Source: an uncultured bacterium
Lineage (GTDB): Bacteria > Pseudomonadota > Gammaproteobacteria > Burkholderiales > Burkholderiaceae_E
Length of the DNA stretch: 64,000 bases
Direction: 5' to 3'
NCBI GenBank assembly: GCA_903907905.1
Contig: CAIVPX010000171.1
Coordinates: forward strand, 41,381 to 105,380
The notes beneath the pieces were generated by a model. That model made no database searches. It was given only the letters and a program-made list of their open reading frames with translations, and was not told where the DNA came from. The position numbers were made by a program, and so were the translations under genes. Position 1 is the stretch's first letter, and each line of letters opens with the position of its first letter. Positions 33,637-42,659 of this stretch are shown here, piece after piece.

Positions 33637-34536
33637 TCAGGCCTCGCCCGAAGCCTTCTCCGAAGTACGTCCTGCGAGTAGCGCCACCAGTTCGGGCACC
33701 AGGGCCAGAGGGCTCGCCTCAGCGGCGGCTCTGGCGAGTGTGCCGGTGACGGCCTGAGCGATGGCACGTTCGGCGTTCGAGTCTTCGGCCATCTGGCTGT
33801 AGTAGCTCAGATCCTTGTGCGCATTGCGAATCGAAAACTGCAGACCGCCCGGGTCACCGCTCAAGAGGAAGGGTTTGAGCCGGTCGAGCGCTGCGCCCCA
33901 GCCGCCGCCCCGGGCCAACACATCGACAAAAGTTGCTGCCGGCACGCCCGATTGCTCGGCACAGGCGGCCGCCTCGGCGATGAGGGACACCGTTCCGAGC
34001 GAGACAAAGTTGTGCAACAGTTTCATCCGGTGCCCGGAACCCACCGGGCCCGCATGGAAGATGTTCTCGGCGAAGCACGACAGCAGGGGACGGCAGCGTT
34101 CCAGCAGCGCGGCATCGCCGCCCACCAGCAGGTTGAGCCGGCCTGCGGCCGCATCCTGCGGCAAACGCGTCATGGGCGCATCGAGAAACTCGCCGCCCGC
34201 TGCGCGGACGGCGGCCGCCATCCGCTCGGTGGACGAAGGAATGGCAGTCGAGCAGTCGATCACGATCGTACCCGGCCGCATGCCTGCGAGCACGCCGTCG
34301 GGGCTGGTCAATACAGCCTCGACCTGGGGGCTGCCGGTGACGCACACGAAGACCACCTCCACCTCGGCTGCCAGTTGACGTGCGCTGCCACGCGTCTGCG
34401 CGCCGGCAGCCAGCAGGGCGTCGAGGGATTGGTTGCCGGGGTGGTCCAGGATGCGCAAGGCGTGGCCGTGCTTGATCAGGTTGGCGGCGATCCCAACGCC
34501 CATCATGCCGGCGCCAATCAGTCCGAGGGTGCTCAT
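33637..34536 (-). CDS. 3-hydroxyisobutyrate dehydrogenase-like NAD(P) oxidoreductase
   Basis: 299 residues. GLIGAGMMGVGIAANLIKHG is the dinucleotide motif, DCSTAIPSSTERMA and FLDAPMTRLPQDAAAGRLN the substrate loop, and GSGHRMKLLHNFVSLG carries the catalytic Lys (K in HRMKLLHN) of beta-hydroxyacid dehydrogenases. Relatives act on 3-hydroxyisobutyrate, tartronate semialdehyde, L-threonate and similar acids. It is last in the TRAP-linked minus-strand operon, 17 bases after the SDR stop. The substrate-loop motif is DAPMTR instead of the usual DAPVSG, which suggests a divergent specificity. Confidence 0.9.
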   Translation of the reverse strand: MSTLGLIGAGMMGVGIAANLIKHGHALRILDHPGNQSLDALLAAGAQTRGSARQLAAEVEVVFVCVTGSPQVEAVLTSPDGVLAGMRPGTIVIDCSTAIPSSTERMAAAVRAAGGEFLDAPMTRLPQDAAAGRLNLLVGGDAALLERCRPLLSCFAENIFHAGPVGSGHRMKLLHNFVSLGTVSLIAEAAACAEQSGVPAATFVDVLARGGGWGAALDRLKPFLLSGDPGGLQFSIRNAHKDLSYYSQMAEDSNAERAIAQAVTGTLARAAAEASPLALVPELVALLAGRTSEKASGEA

Positions 34537-34553
34537 GGTATGAAGTCTCCGTC

Positions 34554-35294
34554 TCAGCCCAGCACGTAGCCGCCGTCAGCAATCAGTGTTTCGCCCGTGA
34601 CATAAGACGCTGCCTCCGATGCGAGAAACAGGGTCATGTTGGCGACTTCTTGCGCACTGCCCCAGCGACCCAGCGGGACTCGGGCCAGCCCGCGGTCGCC
34701 CTGATAGCCGGGTGCAGCCGTTTGCTGAGTCATGCGGGTGAGCGATCGGCCGGGGGCGAGACAGACCACACGCACGCCATGCGGACCCCATTCCACGGCG
34801 GCGGCCTTGGTCAGTTGCGTGACCGCCGCTTTGGCTGCGGCGTACACCGCGCGATTCTCGCCCGCGCAAAAGGCGGTTTGCGAACCGATCGATACGATGA
34901 CACCGTGCCGCTGAGCGACCATCTTTCGGCCGAAGTGCTGCATGAGCAGCAGAACGCCGACCAGATCGGTATCGAGCATCAGCCGGATGTCGGCTTCCGT
35001 GGTCTCCAGCAGTGGCTTGGCCACCAAGGCGCCGGCATTATTGATCAGCACATCGACCGAGCCGGCCTGCTCGGACAGGCGCTCGATCGAGCGCGGATCG
35101 GTTTGATCGAAGACGCAGGCCTGGGCGCCGAGTTCATCGGCCAGTGTCGCCAAGGGTTCGGCCTCGATGTCGGCGAGTACGAGTTGCGCACCGCGCGCGT
35201 GGAAGCTCTGTGCGATGGCCCGGCCGAAACCGTTGGCCGCCCCTGTGACCAGCACGCGCCGGCCGGTGAAATCGAGCGCCTGTTCGATCATCAT
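34554..35294 (-). CDS. SDR family oxidoreductase
   Basis: 246 residues from ATG 35294; the track start at 35891 is spurious. TGAANGFGRAIAQ is the cofactor motif, VDVLINNAGALV the NNAG motif, VIVSIGSQTAF gives the catalytic Ser and YAAAK the Tyr/Lys. LADIEAEP after strand 2 indicates NAD preference. It lies 5 bases after the epimerase gene and 17 before the hydroxyacid dehydrogenase, so all three oxidoreductases are probably steps of one route for the TRAP substrate. Confidence 0.9.
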   Translation of the reverse strand: MMIEQALDFTGRRVLVTGAANGFGRAIAQSFHARGAQLVLADIEAEPLATLADELGAQACVFDQTDPRSIERLSEQAGSVDVLINNAGALVAKPLLETTEADIRLMLDTDLVGVLLLMQHFGRKMVAQRHGVIVSIGSQTAFCAGENRAVYAAAKAAVTQLTKAAAVEWGPHGVRVVCLAPGRSLTRMTQQTAAPGYQGDRGLARVPLGRWGSAQEVANMTLFLASEAASYVTGETLIADGGYVLG

Positions 35295-35299
35295 GTTCG

Positions 35300-36223
35300 T
35301 CAAAGTCCCATGCGTTCGCGCACCCATCGCAAGGTGTGCGAGGCACCCTCGGCGAGGGACACACGTGGCGAAAACCCGAGGTCGCGGCGTGCGGCCTCGA
35401 TACTCATCAGGCCAATGCCGAAGCTGTTGAGGGCCGAGGCCTGCGGATCGGCCTCCAGACGCGCGGCGGGCAGGCACTGCCGGACGGCTGCCTCGACGTC
35501 GGCGAGCGTATGCGTGGCGCCTGGTCCGATGTTGTAGCTGCGTAGCGCCAGTGTGGGGGTGTCGAGCGCGGCGATGACCGCATCGACGACGTCGTCGACA
35601 TAGACGAACTGACGGGTACGCGTCGGATCTTCGCGAAAGCGTGTGACCCGCCCCTGCAAGCCATTTTCGAGGGTAGTCCGGATGACGCAGTCGGTGACTC
35701 GCCCGGGTCCGTAGCAGCCCGCGACCCGCAGCGATACGGCATCGACCCCGTGCTGGGCGTGATAGGCACTGATCAGGGCATCGCCCGCTGCCTTGGTCGC
35801 ACCGTAGACCGTTTGTGGCTTGAGTACCGTATCTTCGGTGATGACGGGGAGCCCTGGGTGTTCGCCATAGGCCACCACCGAAGAGAAGCACACCACGCGA
35901 CGCAGTCCGTGAATACGGGCAGCCTCGAGCAGGCCAGCCACACCGCCGATGTTGATGTCACTGACCCGGGCCGGCGCGTCGCGCAGCAACATGGGGCCCG
36001 AGACCCCGCCCGGATGGACCACATGCGTGATACCAAATCGCCGGATGGCCTCGTGCCAGCGCTGCGGATCGGGCAGGTCGTGGGTGATGACCGGGAAGGG
36101 CGAATGGGCCGGCACGCGCTGATCCATGCCGACGAGATTGCGTCCGCCCTTCAGCAGGCGTTGGGCCACCGCCTGACCAATCAGTCCGCCCAGTCCGGTC
36201 ACCAGGATGGTTTCACTGCTCAT
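35300..36223 (-). CDS. NAD-dependent epimerase/dehydratase family protein
   Basis: 307 residues, extended SDR. ILVTGLGGLIGQAVAQRLLK binds NAD; catalytic Ser and the YxxxK pair are in VVCFSSVVAYGEHPG and YGATKAAGDALI. FVYVDDVVDAVIAAL is a typical C-terminal block. Relatives in sugar-acid loci with TRAP importers include the tetronate dehydrogenase/epimerase group (DenD-like); here this is only a suggestion because kinase partners of that pathway are absent. It is encoded after dctM with a 51-base gap. Confidence 0.87.
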   Translation of the reverse strand: MSSETILVTGLGGLIGQAVAQRLLKGGRNLVGMDQRVPAHSPFPVITHDLPDPQRWHEAIRRFGITHVVHPGGVSGPMLLRDAPARVSDINIGGVAGLLEAARIHGLRRVVCFSSVVAYGEHPGLPVITEDTVLKPQTVYGATKAAGDALISAYHAQHGVDAVSLRVAGCYGPGRVTDCVIRTTLENGLQGRVTRFREDPTRTRQFVYVDDVVDAVIAALDTPTLALRSYNIGPGATHTLADVEAAVRQCLPAARLEADPQASALNSFGIGLMSIEAARRDLGFSPRVSLAEGASHTLRWVRERMGL

Positions 36224-36274
36224 GGGCGGACGTTCCTCAGGGCGGCGACGGGGTTCAGGTGATCGGGCTGCTGA

Positions 36275-37567
36275 TCAGTTGACCGGCATCAGCAGGTCGG
36301 GCAGCCAGGTGGTGAGTTCGGGGAACACGGTAATGAGTGCCAGGGTGACCAGCATCGTGAGAAAGATGGGCCACATTTCCTTCCAGAACTTCATCATGGA
36401 GATGTCAGCCATGCGGCACAACAGGAACATGGTGAGGCCGTAGGGCGGCGTGACCAGTCCGATAAGTAGCGTGAACACGGTGATGACGCCGAAATGCACC
36501 TCATCGATGCCCAGTGCCTTGACGGTGGGCAGCAGCAAGGGTACGAACACCAGAATGATGGGGACGGTATCGAGCATGCACCCCAGTGCAAGGTAGATCA
36601 GGATGACGATGCAGAGAAATACGATGGGGTCGGCCGACATGCCCGTCATCCAGTTGGCCAGGCCGTCGGCTGCACCGTAGAGCGTCAACACGCGGCCAAA
36701 GACTGCAGCGGCGGCGATGATGAGAAAGACCGAGCCCATGGTTCGGGTGGTGGTCAAGACCTGGCGGGCGAACGAGGCCGGCGTCATCTCGCGGTAGAGC
36801 AGTCCGCCCACGACAATCACGGCCAGGACACCCAGGACCGCCGCCTCCGTCGGTGTGGCGATGCCGCTCAGAATGCTGCCCAGAACCACCACGGGAATGG
36901 CCAGTACTGGCAGGCCGTTGACCGTGGAGCGCACGCGCTCGCCCATGCTGGCCTTCGGTTCGCGCGGATAGTTGTTGCGACGGGCGACCACGTAGGCCTG
37001 CAGCATGAGCAAAAGACCCAGCAAGGCGCCGGGGATGGCCCCACCCAGAAACAGTCGGCCCACCGAGGCTTCGGTCGCTGCGGCATACAGGATGAAGGCA
37101 ATGGACGGGGGGATGAGCGGGCCGATCATGGCGGCGCCGGCGATGATGGAGGCCGCGTAGGCGACCGGGTAGCCAGCCCGCTTCATGGCTGGAATGAGCA
37201 GCTTGCCGGTGGCGGCCGCGTCAGCCAGATCGGAGCCCGACATACCGGCCATGACGATGTTGACCGCCACGCTGACGTGCGCCAGGCCGCCCGCGATGTG
37301 TCCGATCCAGGCGCGCGCGACATTGACCAGACGCTGGGTGACCCCCGAGGCCAGTGCGAGGTCCCCCATCAGGATGAAGAAGGGGATGGCCAGCAGCACG
37401 AAGTGATTGACGCCCTGCCACATGGTGGTGGGGAGCGTGGAGAGGTTGATCGCGGAGGGCGCGAACACCATGCCCACCAGCGAGGCGCCAATCAGCGTGA
37501 TGGCGATGGGCACGCGCAGCGCGAACAGCGTGAAGAAGACAATGATGATGAGGGTGAGTCCGTCCAT
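36275..37567 (-). CDS. dctM: TRAP transporter large permease (DctM)
   Basis: 430 residues, about twelve hydrophobic segments. Motifs are FVLLAIPFFILMGDLALASG, VMAGMSGSDLADAAATGKLL and IPAMKRAGYPVAYAASIIAG, followed by GPLIPPSIAFILYAA. It is the sodium-coupled membrane subunit of the second TRAP system in this window and is preceded by dctQ, 15 bases upstream, the standard order. It is similar to, but clearly different from, the dctM at 27253. Confidence 0.94.
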   Translation of the reverse strand: MDGLTLIIIVFFTLFALRVPIAITLIGASLVGMVFAPSAINLSTLPTTMWQGVNHFVLLAIPFFILMGDLALASGVTQRLVNVARAWIGHIAGGLAHVSVAVNIVMAGMSGSDLADAAATGKLLIPAMKRAGYPVAYAASIIAGAAMIGPLIPPSIAFILYAAATEASVGRLFLGGAIPGALLGLLLMLQAYVVARRNNYPREPKASMGERVRSTVNGLPVLAIPVVVLGSILSGIATPTEAAVLGVLAVIVVGGLLYREMTPASFARQVLTTTRTMGSVFLIIAAAAVFGRVLTLYGAADGLANWMTGMSADPIVFLCIVILIYLALGCMLDTVPIILVFVPLLLPTVKALGIDEVHFGVITVFTLLIGLVTPPYGLTMFLLCRMADISMMKFWKEMWPIFLTMLVTLALITVFPELTTWLPDLLMPVN

Positions 37568-37582
37568 GGGCGCGCCTTGCTT

Positions 37583-38182
37583 TCAGATGTCGACCGGCTG
37601 GCCGCCGGCACGAATCGGTTCATCGCTGAAGCGCTTGACGAGCAGCGCCAGCGAGTAAAGGATCATCAGCCCGCTGGTGACCGGAATCGAGTAGGCAAAA
37701 ATGGACAGCGGCAGCCCGAGCGAAATCGAGGTCATGATGTCGAGGGCGCGCGCATTGTTCCAGCCCCACCAGGCGATGGGCGCCAGCAGGCCCAGGGTGA
37801 TCAGATCACCGATCACGAGCAGGATTCGCTTGCCTGCCATGGGAACCAGATCGAATACCGCCGACATGCTGATGTGTTCGTCCGTACGCTGCAGCACTGC
37901 GGCGGCCCAGAGCGTGGCCCACACCATGACCAGGCGCCCGGCTTCCTCCGTCCACGGCATCGAGTAGTCGTCGGGCAGCACGTAGCGCGCGACGACCTGC
38001 ACGGTGGAGGTGGCGAGCATCATGAGCATGAGAAAGAGGCTCATGGAGTTTTCGGCATGCCGCCAAAGGCGCGCGGCCACCGGCAGTTCAGTCGCGTCCT
38101 GCCGAACCGCCCAGGCGAGCCAGAGGGCGAGCAGGATGCAGGCTCCCGTCAGGAGTTTCAGTTCGAGCGGGGTGGGCATCAT
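37583..38182 (-). CDS. dctQ: TRAP transporter small permease (DctQ)
   Basis: The ATG at 38182 overlaps the hydrolase stop (ATGA), giving 199 residues; the track start at 38206 is not needed. Four or five hydrophobic segments; the DctQ core is YSMPWTEEAGRLVMVWATLW with the conserved Glu pair and Trp. The N-terminus has an extra hydrophobic segment (LLTGACILLALWLAWAV), longer than the DctQ at 28553. Partner of the following DctM. Confidence 0.9.
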   Translation of the reverse strand: MMPTPLELKLLTGACILLALWLAWAVRQDATELPVAARLWRHAENSMSLFLMLMMLATSTVQVVARYVLPDDYSMPWTEEAGRLVMVWATLWAAAVLQRTDEHISMSAVFDLVPMAGKRILLVIGDLITLGLLAPIAWWGWNNARALDIMTSISLGLPLSIFAYSIPVTSGLMILYSLALLVKRFSDEPIRAGGQPVDI

Positions 38183-39033
38183 CGCTTGAGTTCCTCGGCC
38201 CGCCAATTACCCCAACGCCCGGCGTCCACGGCGGCCAGGAAATCAGAGACCAGCAGATTGAACAACATAGGTTCTTCGAAATTGAGGGTATGACCGCACA
38301 TGGGCAGCATGGCCAGCCCGGCGTGCGGTGCGCTGTCACGGATGAGCCGGCCGGCTTCGTGGGCGGGGAAATCCTGGTCACCCATCATCACCAGAATGGG
38401 CAGCGCGAGCGTGCGCAACTTGTCGACCAGAGCGGTGATCGGCAGGCGGTCGACCAGGGTGATGCCCATCATCTTTTCCGCGCCCTTGGGGTCGAGTTCG
38501 GCGATCATGGATACGAACTTGTTCCAGCCAATCGGGTCTTTCTGTTTGAAGATGACGCGTTGCGGGGCATTGGCGATGGCATCGACCGCCGCCTGACTGC
38601 CTCGGGCGCGGATGTCGGCGGCCATGTTCCGTGCGCCGGCCAGCCAGTTTTCGCGATCGCTGGTGCCAGCGCCCGCGCCGGCCACCACCAGTCCGTGCAC
38701 GCGCTGAGGGTGGGCGAGGGCGAAGTTCAGGGCGACATTGCCGCCGGTTGCGAGCCCTGCAATGTGGGCGCGCTCGATGCCCAGCCCGTCAAGCAGGTGC
38801 TTGAGATCGTCGATCAGGTGCTGGTGCGTCCAGGCCGAATCGTCGTTCGGCACGCTCGAGGGCGGGTAGCCGCGGTTGTTGTAGACGATGACGCGATAGC
38901 GCTGGCCGAAGTGGCGAACCTGGGGCTCCCAGGCCCGCAGGTCGGTGGCGTACTCGTGGCAGAACACCAGCGGCCTGCCGCTGCCGCTGGTCTCGTAGTA
39001 AAGCTGGACGCCCGGGGCGTTGAGGAGGGGCAT
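38179..39033 (-). CDS. alpha/beta hydrolase fold protein lacking the nucleophile Ser
   Basis: 284 residues. The fold is clear: PLVFCHEYATDLRAWEPQVR (oxyanion loop), YNNRGYPPSSVP, the Asp in VMMGDQDFPA and His in MCGHTLNFEE. The nucleophile elbow, normally GxSxG, reads GLATGG with Ala95; the DNA codon is GCA, so it is not a reading slip of the track. A paralogue at 42660 in the same locus keeps GLSMGG. The protein may be non-hydrolytic (binding, isomerising or regulatory) or use another residue. It is co-translated with dctQ and lies downstream of the TRAP receptor. Confidence 0.9.
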   Translation of the reverse strand: MPLLNAPGVQLYYETSGSGRPLVFCHEYATDLRAWEPQVRHFGQRYRVIVYNNRGYPPSSVPNDDSAWTHQHLIDDLKHLLDGLGIERAHIAGLATGGNVALNFALAHPQRVHGLVVAGAGAGTSDRENWLAGARNMAADIRARGSQAAVDAIANAPQRVIFKQKDPIGWNKFVSMIAELDPKGAEKMMGITLVDRLPITALVDKLRTLALPILVMMGDQDFPAHEAGRLIRDSAPHAGLAMLPMCGHTLNFEEPMLFNLLVSDFLAAVDAGRWGNWRAEELKR

Positions 39034-39107
39034 GGAATTGGCGAGGGCTGCCGCGCACCGCCCGAGCGCGCGGGGCGGGGCGGGGCGACAGGCCTCTCGG
39101 GGTCAGA

Positions 39108-40094
39108 TTAGCGCTGGGCCTCGACCACTTCGCGGATCAGATCGGCACCCACCATGGTTGAGAAGAAGGTGTGCACACCCTTGGTCGCTGCCTCGAAGGG
39201 CGCGCGGTCGGGGCGGATGATCTTAACGCCGTTCTTTTCCATGAGCGCGATGGCATCTTCGTTGGCCTTGGCGGCGCCCGCCCGCATGGTTTCACCCGCG
39301 GCACGCGAGGCTTTCAGGATGATCTCCTGATAGGCCGGTGACAGCGACTGGAACTTCTTCAGGTTCATGACGTAGACCGTGGCCGAGAAGATGTGGTCGG
39401 TAACCGCCAGGCTCTTGGCCACCTCATACAGCTTGGAGTCGCCCATACCGTGGTAGTTGGTTTCGACGCCATCGATGGTTTTTTGCTGGAGCGCGGTGTA
39501 CACCTCGGGCCAGGCCATGGGCACGGGGTTGCCGCCGAGGGACTGCAGGGTGCGCACGTACAGCGCATTTTCGATCACCCGGATTTTCTTGCCCTTCATG
39601 TTGGACGGCTGGGTGATGTCGGTGCCGTTCATGAGAAAGCCGCGGAAGTCCCACACGCCCCAGGACAAGCCTTTGATGCCTTTGGCCTCGAGCGTACCCA
39701 GCACGCGCGTGCCGATCGGGCCGCTGAGCACCCGCCAGGCCGCGTCGCGGTCTTTCCAGATGTAGGGCAGTTCGGTGACGCTGAAGGTGGGCTCGATGGC
39801 GGCGACGATACCCGAGCCGTTCATCGCGATGTCGAGCGTGCCCAGCCTGACCTGAGACAGCATTTCGAGTTCACCGCCCAACTGACCGTTGGGAAAGAGT
39901 TCGATTTCGATCTCGCCATTGGACAGTTGACGGGCCGTGTCGGCGAAGGCCTTGCCGCCTTGGCCTGCAATCGCCGCGGCAGAGGTCACATGACCCAGAC
40001 GCAGCTTGAGCTTGGGTTGGGCGCAGGCTTGGAACGAGGCAAACCCGACGAAGGCGGACGCGAGGGCGGCAATGGCCCATCTGGACTGGCGCAT
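39108..40094 (-). CDS. dctP: TRAP transporter solute receptor (DctP)
   Basis: The start is placed at ATG 40094, 7 bases after GGGAG; ATG 40118 is the alternative. 328 residues with the signal MRQSRWAIAALASAFVGFAS, cleaved after QACAQ. DctP blocks are LRLGHVTSAAAIAGQGGKAF, FPNGQLGGELEMLSQVRLGT, GKKIRVIENALYVRTLQSLG (ligand-binding Arg) and GVETNYHGMGDSKLYEVAKS. It is the first gene of the minus-strand TRAP operon, divergent from the amidase; 74 bases separate it from the hydrolase gene. Confidence 0.93.
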   Translation of the reverse strand: MRQSRWAIAALASAFVGFASFQACAQPKLKLRLGHVTSAAAIAGQGGKAFADTARQLSNGEIEIELFPNGQLGGELEMLSQVRLGTLDIAMNGSGIVAAIEPTFSVTELPYIWKDRDAAWRVLSGPIGTRVLGTLEAKGIKGLSWGVWDFRGFLMNGTDITQPSNMKGKKIRVIENALYVRTLQSLGGNPVPMAWPEVYTALQQKTIDGVETNYHGMGDSKLYEVAKSLAVTDHIFSATVYVMNLKKFQSLSPAYQEIILKASRAAGETMRAGAAKANEDAIALMEKNGVKIIRPDRAPFEAATKGVHTFFSTMVGADLIREVVEAQR

Positions 40095-40178
40095 GAGGAG
40101 GCTCCCGGTGTTGAGCATGACCGCTTACGGTGACGACGGTCGTTGATCTTAAAAAGGTACCCGAACTTAAGGGACAAG

Positions 40179-40193
40179 CGTGATCACGTCAAG
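40179..40193 (-). promoter_or_regulatory. candidate operator/promoter upstream of dctP
   Basis: A perfect 10-bp palindrome CGTGATCACG (40179-40188) overlaps a minus-strand TTGACG (-35-like, 40192-40187) in the 254-base divergent region between dctP and the amidase gene. The -10 at 17-base spacing (TAAGTT) is poor, suggesting a regulated promoter. No regulator is encoded in this locus. Confidence 0.35.
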
Positions 40194-40348
40194 CGAGGAT
40201 GACTCGTGAAGCCCCGGGGGCGGTCTAACGTACTTTTCTGTGTGCGATGGCGGTGCGCCATGCCCTCGTTTCGGGCGCGGTTGCATCGCGTGTACAGTCG
40301 CGTTCGATTGAAGTAAGGTTCACCATCATTTTCTGAAGGACCCCACGC

Positions 40349-41632
40349 ATGCGCAGAGAACCCCACTCATTGACCGCCAGTGAAGCGGTTGGGTTGATGG
40401 CCGCGGGGTCGCTCACCGCCGAGGCGCTGGCCCGCAGCTGCCTCGACCGGGTGGCCGAGCGCGAGCCCGGCCTGCATGCCTGGGCCCATATCGACCCGGA
40501 TGCGGTACTCGATGCAGCCCGCCGGGCCGATGCATCCACGCGGCGAGGGCTGCTGCACGGCATCCCCGTTGCCTTCAAGGACATCATCGATACCTGCGAC
40601 ATGCCGACGACGTATGGCTCGCCCATTTACGCCGGGCATCGGCCGGTGGCCGACGCGGTGTGCGTGGCGCTGTCGCGCGAGGCGGGGGCTATCGTGATGG
40701 GCAAGACCGCCACCACCGAGTTCGCCTACCGGCATCCCAGTGCCTGCGTCAACCCGCACAACGCGGCGCACTCGCCGGGGGGGTCGTCCTCGGGGTCGGC
40801 GGCGGCGGTGGCCGATTGCATGGTGCCCCTGTCGGTCGGCACGCAGACGAGCGGCTCGGTGATCCGACCTGCCGCCTACTGCGGGGTGCACGCCATCAAG
40901 CCCACCTACGGTGAATTCAGCTTCATCGGCGTGCGACACCTCGCCGAATGTCTCGATACGCTGGGCTGCATGGGCCGCAGCGTGGAAGACCTCGCGCTGT
41001 TCAGCGCGGTGCTCCAGATGCGCGAATACCGTCCGGTGGGCGAGGGCCTGTCGCGGGCACCTCGTCTGGCCGTGTATCGCAGCGAGTTGTGGGATCAGGC
41101 GCAGCCGGCGGCGCGGGAGCAGTTTGAAGCGCGCCTGGCCCGTCTGTCGCGCGCGGGTGCGGTGCTGACCGACGTTGCCATGCCCGGGCGCGATCAGAAA
41201 CTGCTGGATGCCTGCTGGGCCGTCACCAAGTTCGAGGCCGGTCGTGCGCTGATGCACGACTGGCGACACAAGCCCGACCTGATGTCGCCGGCCGCCCGTG
41301 CGCTGGTCGAGGACGGCAAGGCGATCGGGCTTGATGCCTACCACGCCGCCATGCGCGAGATCGAGCAGGGCCGGGCCGATCTGCAATCGCGGCTGGGGGG
41401 CTTCGATGCCACGCTCACCTTGTCCTCGGTCGGCGAGGCGCCTCACGGACTGAGCGACACGGGTCCGGTGCTGTTCAACTATCTCTGGACGCTGGCCTGG
41501 ATGCCCGCGCTCAATTTGCCGGTCATGACCGGGCCGGCGGGCTTGCCCATGGGTTTGCAGGTCATTGGTGCGCCCCATGGCGAACAGGCCCTGCTGCAGG
41601 TGGGGCGCTGGATCGAACGTCAGATCGCCTGA
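40349..41632 (+). CDS. amidase signature enzyme
   Basis: 427 residues, with AAGGA 9 bases before the ATG. Full catalytic set: Lys77 in GIPVAFKDIID, cis-Ser146 in SPGGSSSGSAAA and nucleophile Ser170 in GTQTSGSVIRPAAYCG. The TQTSGS variant replaces the usual TDxGGS and is common in allophanate-hydrolase-like and other small amidases. It is divergent from the TRAP receptor and begins the amidase / TauD-like / hydrolase operon, so an imported amide is a plausible substrate. Confidence 0.9.
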   Translation: MRREPHSLTASEAVGLMAAGSLTAEALARSCLDRVAEREPGLHAWAHIDPDAVLDAARRADASTRRGLLHGIPVAFKDIIDTCDMPTTYGSPIYAGHRPVADAVCVALSREAGAIVMGKTATTEFAYRHPSACVNPHNAAHSPGGSSSGSAAAVADCMVPLSVGTQTSGSVIRPAAYCGVHAIKPTYGEFSFIGVRHLAECLDTLGCMGRSVEDLALFSAVLQMREYRPVGEGLSRAPRLAVYRSELWDQAQPAAREQFEARLARLSRAGAVLTDVAMPGRDQKLLDACWAVTKFEAGRALMHDWRHKPDLMSPAARALVEDGKAIGLDAYHAAMREIEQGRADLQSRLGGFDATLTLSSVGEAPHGLSDTGPVLFNYLWTLAWMPALNLPVMTGPAGLPMGLQVIGAPHGEQALLQVGRWIERQIA

Positions 41633-41646
41633 CAGGAGTATTGCGA

Positions 41647-42633
41647 ATGAACACTATCGACGCTGCCGCCCCGGTCCCCTACGCGGCGCGCATCAGCGAC
41701 CGCCTGGCCTGGACCCGCGATCAGGTCAGCCCTGCCGACTGGCTCATCACCATGCCCGAGCGGGCGCTCGACGAGATCGAGCAGGTCATCGATATTCTTC
41801 GCGCCAATCCCATGGATGTGCGGGCGCTTTGCCTGGACGACTATCCGCTCGAGGCCTGCCGCGAACTGATGGGCCAGGTGCGGCGGGTGCTCGATGAGGG
41901 CGTGGGCATGGCCGTACTCAATCGTCTGCCCGTCGAGCGCCATAGCAAGGAGGCACTCACCGCCATCTACTGGCTGCTGTCCTCGATGATCGCCCGCCCG
42001 GTGGCGCAGTCTTTCGATGGCCGCCTGCTCTACGATGTTCGCGACACGGGGCTCAAGACCTCGACCCGGGTGCGCAGTGATCTCACCAACCAGGAGATCT
42101 CCTGGCACAGCGACTACGGGTTCAACTTTCCACCGCCCTATCTCGGACTGCTCGTGCTCAGGGTGGCGCGCGAAGGTGGCGTCAGCAAGGCAGCCAGCAT
42201 GATGACCGCGCACAATGTTCTGCACGAGCGTCGCCCTGATCTGCTGCAGCGGCTCTATGTACCGTTTTACTGGAACCGGCAGGGCGAGCACCCCGAGGGG
42301 GATCCGGTTACGCATCGTTATCCGGTGTTTCAGATGGAGGGGGGGCGCGTACGCTCGCGCTTCAACCCGGCGCTGATTCCGGTGGGCTATCGCCTCATGG
42401 GGCTCGAGCCCGATGCGCTTGGCCTGGAATCCTTGCGCGAGGTAGGCAGCATTCTGTCGGACCCGGCCCATCACATCAGCTTCGTGCTCGAGGCCGGGCA
42501 GATTCAATACGTCAACAATTTTCGGCTCGCACATCTGCGCACCGATTTCGTCGATTACGACGAACCCGATGCCAAGCGGCATCTTGTTCGCATTTTTCTG
42601 CGCGACTCAGGTCGTCGCAGCTACATGGGCTGA
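41647..42633 (+). CDS. TauD/TfdA-like Fe(II) oxygenase
   Basis: 328 residues from ATG 41647 after CAGGAG. The iron-binding HxD motif is SWHSDYGFN (His154, Asp156), and the C-terminal part YVNNFRLAHLRTDFVD gives the distal His plus a following Arg (HLVRIFLRD) for 2-oxoglutarate, as in the TauD/TfdA superfamily. These enzymes hydroxylate an aliphatic carbon using 2-oxoglutarate and O2, often cleaving a C-S, C-O or C-N bond. It is 14 bases after the amidase and 26 before the hydrolase. The substrate is not determined; the family is diverse and 2-oxoglutarate use is assumed. Confidence 0.85.
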   Translation: MNTIDAAAPVPYAARISDRLAWTRDQVSPADWLITMPERALDEIEQVIDILRANPMDVRALCLDDYPLEACRELMGQVRRVLDEGVGMAVLNRLPVERHSKEALTAIYWLLSSMIARPVAQSFDGRLLYDVRDTGLKTSTRVRSDLTNQEISWHSDYGFNFPPPYLGLLVLRVAREGGVSKAASMMTAHNVLHERRPDLLQRLYVPFYWNRQGEHPEGDPVTHRYPVFQMEGGRVRSRFNPALIPVGYRLMGLEPDALGLESLREVGSILSDPAHHISFVLEAGQIQYVNNFRLAHLRTDFVDYDEPDAKRHLVRIFLRDSGRRSYMG

Positions 42634-42659
42634 TTCACATATTTCAGGAGCGTTCTCTC

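Noticed and set aside
36494-38293. 599-residue plus-strand ORF
   Set aside because: Antisense to dctM and dctQ; very rich in His, Asp, Gly and Gln, as expected from reading hydrophobic membrane-protein genes backwards.
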